From positions 1-64,000 of the forward strand of contig NBLJ01000007.1 of the NCBI GenBank assembly GCA_002084545.1: DNA of 64,000 nucleotides. The letters run 5' to 3'. Position numbers and translations under genes: made by a program. Under the pieces are notes generated by a model, which was given only the letters and a program-made list of their open reading frames with translations, was not told the origin of the DNA and searched no databases. The stretch comes from Desulfobacteraceae bacterium 4572_123 (GTDB lineage: Bacteria; Desulfobacterota; Desulfobacteria; Desulfobacterales; 4572-123). Position 1 is the stretch's first letter, and each line of letters opens with the position of its first letter. This document shows, piece after piece, positions 59,689-64,000 of this stretch.

Positions 59689-60717
59689 ATGAATAAAACA
59701 CCCGACCGGGAAAAAGCCATAAATTCCGCAATGACCCAGATTGAGCGCCAGTTCGGCAAAGGTTCCATAATGAAGCTCGGCAGCCGGGCGGTTATGGATG
59801 TACCGGTTATTTCCACCGGTTCCATTGCATTGGACAGAGCGCTTGGTATTGGCGGCCTTCCCCGCGGCAGAGTGATCGAGATTTTTGGACCGGAAGCATC
59901 CGGCAAAACAACCCTGGCCCTGAATGCCGTGGCCGAGGCTCAAAAAAATGGCGGGATTGCCGCTTTTATCGATGCCGAGCATGCCCTTGATACGGTATAT
60001 GCGAAAAAACTGGGGGTTAACTGTGATGAACTGCTTGTATCTCAGCCGGATACCGGAGAGCAGGCCCTGGAGATCGCCGACATGCTGGTAAGAAGCGGCG
60101 CCATCGACATACTGGTCATCGATTCGGTAGCCGCCCTGGTACCGCGTGCTGAAATTGAAGGAGAGATGGGCGATTCACATATGGGACTTCAGGCCCGGTT
60201 GATGTCCCAGGCATTGCGCAAGCTCACCGGCACCATCGGCAAAACCATGACATCCATGATTTTTATCAATCAGATCCGGATGAAAATCGGTGTGATGTTC
60301 GGCAACCCGGAGACCACAACCGGCGGAAATGCCCTGAAATTTTACGCCTCGGTGAGACTCGATATCCGGCGTATCGCGGCCATTAAAAATGGTCAGGAAG
60401 TAGTGGGAAACCGTACCAGGGTGCGGGTGGTCAAAAATAAAATGGCGCCGCCTTTCAAAGAGGCTGAGTTCGATATTATGTATGGTGAGGGAATATCCAA
60501 AACAGGCGACCTGCTTGATATCGGAGTGCAGGCCGAAGTGGTTGACAAGAGCGGTTCCTGGTACAGCTTCAATGGCGAACGAATCGGACAGGGCCGCGAG
60601 AATGTAAAAAAATTCATGAACGAAAATCCTGATATTTACACCTCAATATACGATAAAATACGCGAAGAACTGGGGCTTGCCAAAAAAAAAGAGGCTCCGG
60701 TGGAAAATATTAAATAG
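59689..60717 (+). CDS. recA: Recombinase RecA
   Basis: 342 residues, AAGGAG ribosome site. Walker [10 protein letters not shown], Walker [14 protein letters not shown]-binding loop region [25 protein letters not shown], with an intact C-terminal domain. It catalyses strand exchange in repair and triggers LexA self-cleavage. No recX follows; alaS begins 119 bases later across a purine-rich spacer. Confidence 0.98.
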   Translation: MNKTPDREKAINSAMTQIERQFGKGSIMKLGSRAVMDVPVISTGSIALDRALGIGGLPRGRVIEIFGPEASGKTTLALNAVAEAQKNGGIAAFIDAEHALDTVYAKKLGVNCDELLVSQPDTGEQALEIADMLVRSGAIDILVIDSVAALVPRAEIEGEMGDSHMGLQARLMSQALRKLTGTIGKTMTSMIFINQIRMKIGVMFGNPETTTGGNALKFYASVRLDIRRIAAIKNGQEVVGNRTRVRVVKNKMAPPFKEAEFDIMYGEGISKTGDLLDIGVQAEVVDKSGSWYSFNGERIGQGRENVKKFMNENPDIYTSIYDKIREELGLAKKKEAPVENIK

Positions 60718-60836
60718 GAAACAGGAAATGGAAAGCCGGAACCGGGAAACTTGCAACCTGTAATCCGAGACAATAAATCAATGCGGTTACCAAGAAAGCG
60801 CAAGCACCGTTACAAATCAACTTCATGGAGCATTTC

Positions 60837-63464
60837 ATGACAGGCAATGAAATACGTAAAAAATTTTTTGAATATTTTGAAAAACACAATCACCGGAAAG
60901 TCAGGAGCTCATCGCTGGTTCCCAGGGATGACCCCACCCTCCTGTTTGTCAACGCCGGCATGGTGCAGTTTAAGCGCACCTTTCTCGGCGAGGAAAAAAG
61001 AAACTACGTACGCGCAGTAACTTCCCAGAAGTGTGTCAGGGCCGGAGGAAAGCATAATGACCTGGAAAACGTGGGATACACAGCCCGGCACCACACCTTT
61101 TTTGAAATGCTGGGCAATTTTTCATTCGGAGATTATTTCAAGGAAAATGCCGTTGAGTTTGCCTGGGACCTGCTGACCGGAGGATATGGACTGGATCCTG
61201 AAAAGCTGTGGATCTCCATCTATCTGGATGATGATGAGGCCTATAATCTGTGGCATGATAAAATCGGCGTGCCGCCTCATCGGATCGTGCGGCTCGGTGA
61301 AGAGGAAAATTTCTGGTCCATGGGCGATACCGGGCCCTGTGGTCCGTGCAGTGAAATCCATCTGGATCGTGGCGAGGCTTTTGGCTGCGGCCGTCCCGAG
61401 TGCGCCGTGGGATGCGACTGCGATCGTTTTCTGGAAATCTGGAACCTGGTTTTCATGCAGTTTAACCGGGATGCGGCCGGGAAAATGACCCCGCTGCCCA
61501 AACCCAGCATCGATACCGGACTGGGCCTGGAACGGATGGCCTCTATCATGCAGGATGTGCCCAATAATTTTTTAACCGACCTGATGCTGCCTATTATCAA
61601 CAAAGCCGAAGAACTTTCGGGGAAAACCCTGGGCACGTCATTTGAAACCGATGTGGCCATGAAGGTCATTGCAGACCACAGCCGTGCCGCGGCCTTTTTA
61701 ATCGGTGACGGAATTCTACCCTCCAACGAGGGCCGGGGATATGTGCTGCGCAGGATTATGCGCCGGGCCATCCGCTATGGCCGCAATATCGGTCTGACCC
61801 GGCCGTTTTTGCACGAAACCGCAAAGGTTGTGTTTAAGATCATGCAGGATGCTTATCCGGAATTAAATGAGGCCGGCGCCTTTATTACAAATGTAATTAA
61901 AAACGAGGAAATCCGTTTTTCCGAAACCCTGGATCACGGCCTCAAAGTGCTCAACGACACCCTCTCGGAGATGAATGCCAAAGGCCGAACAAAAGTCTCC
62001 GGATCGGTTATATTTAAATTATATGACACTTTTGGATTTCCCGTGGACATCGTCCAGGATGTTGTACGGGATCAGAATATGACCCTGGATATGGATGGCT
62101 TTGAACTGGCCATGGCGGGCCAGCGGAAAAAGTCCCGCTCAAAAATTGCTTTTTCCAGCGCATCAAAAGCATTTCGCAGCCTGTCGGCAAAGGGAATCAA
62201 ACCCGATTTTGTCGGTTATGACAGGATTTCGGACAAGGGCAGCATACTGCTCATTGTAAAAGAGGACCAGGCTGTCCAGGTTGCCGAAGCCGGCCAGAAT
62301 GTTGAAGTTGTTACAGACCGGACGCCTTTTTACGGCGAGTCCGGCGGGCAGGCCGGAGACAGGGGCATAATAACTGCACCCGGGTTTGAAATGCGGATAA
62401 AAGACACGCTCAAGGATCCCACCGGGCTGATTATTCACAAGGGTAAAATCGTTTCGGGCAGCATCAAAACAGGAAATATGGTCAACCTTGAGGTGGATAA
62501 AAACACCCGCGAGGCCACTGCCTTGAATCACACGGCCACCCATATTCTTCACAGTGCCCTGCGCCAGGTGCTTGGTGATCATGTCAAGCAGGCCGGTTCA
62601 ATGGTGTCCGCCGACCGGCTGCGTTTTGATTTTACCCATTTTTCACAGGTGGAACCCTCCACGATAAATGAAATCGAAGCCGTGGCCAACTTGAGAGTCA
62701 GAGAAAACGTACGGGTCGGCACCACTGAAATGGACGCTGAAGAAGCTTTTAAATCCGGGGCCACCGCGCTTTTTGAAGAAAAGTACGGGGACCGGGTGCG
62801 GGTCATCGATATGGCCGGTTTCAGCAGAGAATTATGCGGCGGCATCCACACCGGCCGTACCGGCAATATCGGAATGATCAAAATCGTCAGCGAGTCCAGT
62901 GTGGCGGCAGGGGTTCGCCGCATCGAAGCCCTGACTGGATCGGCAGCCCTTGCATTCACCCAGAACCGGGACAAAATCGTGTCGGATATATCCGGAATCG
63001 TGCGCGAAAAACCCGAAGCCGTGACATCAAGGGTTAAAAAACTCATTGCCGATCAAAAAGCCCTGGAAAAAGAGATCGATCAGCTAAAAACCACCATTGC
63101 ATCCAAATCCGTGGCAACCGCGGCTGATGAAATCAGGCATATCAACGGGATCAAAGTGCTGGTCAAAAAAGTGGATATAGACAAGCCCGCGGCCTTGAGA
63201 GATCTTGCCGATCGCTTCAAGGATAAGATCGAGTCGGGCATCGTTGTCCTTGGCGCCGTCATAGAGACCAAGGTTCTGCTAATCGTCATCGTCACCAAAG
63301 ACCTGACAGACCGCTATCATGCCGGCAAAATCATCAAGCAGGTGGCAGCCGTTGTGGGCGGAGGAGGCGGAGGCCGCCCCGACATGGCCCAGGCGGGCGG
63401 GACAAAGCCTGAAAACCTGGACAAGGCCTTTGATAAAGCATATGAAGTGGTGACATCGGCCTGA
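60837..63464 (+). CDS. alaS: Alanyl-tRNA synthetase
   Basis: 875 residues from the ATG at 60837, with GGAG nine bases before; an upstream ATG at 60825 adds four residues. Class II catalytic core motifs are seen (RSSSLVPRDDPTLLFVNAGMVQFK; ARHHTFFEMLGNFSFGDYF; GLGLERMASIMQ). The editing domain has HTATHILHSALR and CGGIH, followed by the C-Ala domain (GGGGGGRPDMAQAGG). It charges tRNA-Ala and clears mischarged Ser or Gly. It is full length. Confidence 0.98.
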   Translation: MTGNEIRKKFFEYFEKHNHRKVRSSSLVPRDDPTLLFVNAGMVQFKRTFLGEEKRNYVRAVTSQKCVRAGGKHNDLENVGYTARHHTFFEMLGNFSFGDYFKENAVEFAWDLLTGGYGLDPEKLWISIYLDDDEAYNLWHDKIGVPPHRIVRLGEEENFWSMGDTGPCGPCSEIHLDRGEAFGCGRPECAVGCDCDRFLEIWNLVFMQFNRDAAGKMTPLPKPSIDTGLGLERMASIMQDVPNNFLTDLMLPIINKAEELSGKTLGTSFETDVAMKVIADHSRAAAFLIGDGILPSNEGRGYVLRRIMRRAIRYGRNIGLTRPFLHETAKVVFKIMQDAYPELNEAGAFITNVIKNEEIRFSETLDHGLKVLNDTLSEMNAKGRTKVSGSVIFKLYDTFGFPVDIVQDVVRDQNMTLDMDGFELAMAGQRKKSRSKIAFSSASKAFRSLSAKGIKPDFVGYDRISDKGSILLIVKEDQAVQVAEAGQNVEVVTDRTPFYGESGGQAGDRGIITAPGFEMRIKDTLKDPTGLIIHKGKIVSGSIKTGNMVNLEVDKNTREATALNHTATHILHSALRQVLGDHVKQAGSMVSADRLRFDFTHFSQVEPSTINEIEAVANLRVRENVRVGTTEMDAEEAFKSGATALFEEKYGDRVRVIDMAGFSRELCGGIHTGRTGNIGMIKIVSESSVAAGVRRIEALTGSAALAFTQNRDKIVSDISGIVREKPEAVTSRVKKLIADQKALEKEIDQLKTTIASKSVATAADEIRHINGIKVLVKKVDIDKPAALRDLADRFKDKIESGIVVLGAVIETKVLLIVIVTKDLTDRYHAGKIIKQVAAVVGGGGGGRPDMAQAGGTKPENLDKAFDKAYEVVTSA

Positions 63465-63526
63465 TTCGGTGATAGGGAATTCCTGACCAGTGCATATTGC
63501 CCGCTTAATATTCGTACACGGCTCCC

Positions 63527-64000
63527 CTACCCCGACAGATCTTTTTGACGATGCCTTATTCCTGTGTACAAAAGCAGTAAAATCCCCGATAACAGGGAAA
63601 TTCGCCCCAGATAATCTCCATGCCGGGCAAAAAAAGTCCGGCCTTGGCGAAGGTGAATCTCTCCTTTGAGAGTGGCCTTTTCCCACCAGGGCGTTCTGGC
63701 GGTTACCATGCCCCTGGCATCGATAAAAGCAGAGATACCTGTATTGGCCGCCCTGATCATATCCCGCCGGCATTCAATGGCCCGAACCGGACTGAAATTG
63801 AAGTGGTGTTGATAACCCGGCGTGTTTTTCCACCATCCGTCATTTGTGATCATGCAGATAAACCCTTTTTTCCTTGGCAGATTTTTTGAACAATATGCGC
63901 CGAATACCGACTCAAAACAGACAATCGGCAGTATGCGAACCATATCGCCCGGCAGATTAAAAGTTTCACTTTCCTGGCGAAGGCTGTAGGTGCCGACGTA
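63527..64000 (-). CDS. lnt: Apolipoprotein N-acyltransferase, C-terminal part (cut by right edge)
   Basis: The frame is open from the window edge (VGTYSLRQESETFNLP precedes the internal Met at 63943) to a stop at 63527. The nitrilase-like domain is visible: ILPIVCFESVFGAY with the catalytic Cys-Glu-Ser surroundings, MITNDGWWKNTPGYQHHFNFSPVRAIECRRDMIRAANTGISAFID, and a final membrane helix (GRISLLSGILLLLYTGI). Lnt adds the third acyl chain to lipoproteins in the inner membrane. The N-terminal membrane region and the start are outside the window. It converges with alaS, 62 bases apart. Confidence 0.92.
   Translation of the reverse strand, partial: YVGTYSLRQESETFNLPGDMVRILPIVCFESVFGAYCSKNLPRKKGFICMITNDGWWKNTPGYQHHFNFSPVRAIECRRDMIRAANTGISAFIDARGMVTARTPWWEKATLKGEIHLRQGRTFFARHGDYLGRISLLSGILLLLYTGIRHRQKDLSG

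Overview
The window looks like a chromosomal piece from a sulfate-reducing Desulfobacterota, most likely Desulfobacterales. This rests on gene content: a DUF39-type homocysteine biosynthesis protein, two non-pyrrolysine MttB-family methyltransferases, a gap-tpiA-secG-tRNA-Leu run, and the kdsA-kdsC-lptCAB-rpoN-hpf-ptsN-rapZ cluster. The species cannot be named from the sequence alone.

Layout. (1) 1-18.9 kb, minus strand: one enormous repetitive gene whose product begins with an LEPR-XLL motif (LEPRILLSAD) and then carries dozens of ~120-residue beta-rich repeats. A single extra G in a G tract at 8551-8555 breaks the frame after ~3450 residues. The same repeat coding continues in the shifted frame to the left edge, so the intact product would exceed 6,300 residues and its C-terminus lies outside the window. 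(2) 19.1-32.4 kb, minus strand: a catabolic island for a methylated amine or betaine. It holds a SARP/BTAD-type regulator with a long repeat-like N-terminus, a PotD-B-C-A-type ABC importer, a DAO-family flavin oxidoreductase, two MttB-family methyltransferases, a saccharopine-dehydrogenase-like enzyme, and a decayed OYE/trimethylamine-dehydrogenase gene. A 63-bp scrap of a further mttB homologue survives on the opposite strand at 32.65 kb. (3) 32.7-35.1 kb, minus: dciA (DUF721), a TrmN6-like methyltransferase and an Fsr-like MFS transporter. (4) 35.4-42.3 kb, plus: hflK-hflC, an HExxH protein of unknown function, an FmdB-type zinc ribbon, groES-groEL, and a LysM gene broken by a frameshift. 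A 32-codon COX24/AURKAIP1-type gene lies on the minus strand at 37.6 kb. (5) 42.3-46.6 kb, minus: a GspE/PilB-type ATPase and a 793-residue unknown protein. (6) 47.0-56.4 kb, minus: envelope and regulatory genes (kdsA, kdsC, lptC, lptA, lptB, rpoN, hpf, ptsN, rapZ, a mannose-family EIIA), then gap, an internally deleted tpiA, secG and tRNA-Leu(GAG). (7) 56.6-64 kb, plus: M23 peptidase, homocysteine biosynthesis protein, thpR, recA, alaS; then the C-terminal part of lnt on the minus strand, cut by the window edge.

How it fits together. The 19-32 kb island reads as import of a small cationic or betaine-type amine, transfer of a methyl group by MttB-type enzymes, and oxidation of the remaining amine. 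No corrinoid protein or tetrahydrofolate-methylating partner is encoded here, so these must come from elsewhere. The giant protein is probably a secreted or surface adhesin; no secretion genes are visible.

Four coding lesions (giant gene frameshift, OYE gene, LysM gene, tpiA with ~105 residues missing) sit in one 64-kb window. Either this genome is decaying locally or the assembly carries small errors. Read mapping would decide, and the tpiA and giant-gene lesions should be treated with caution until then.
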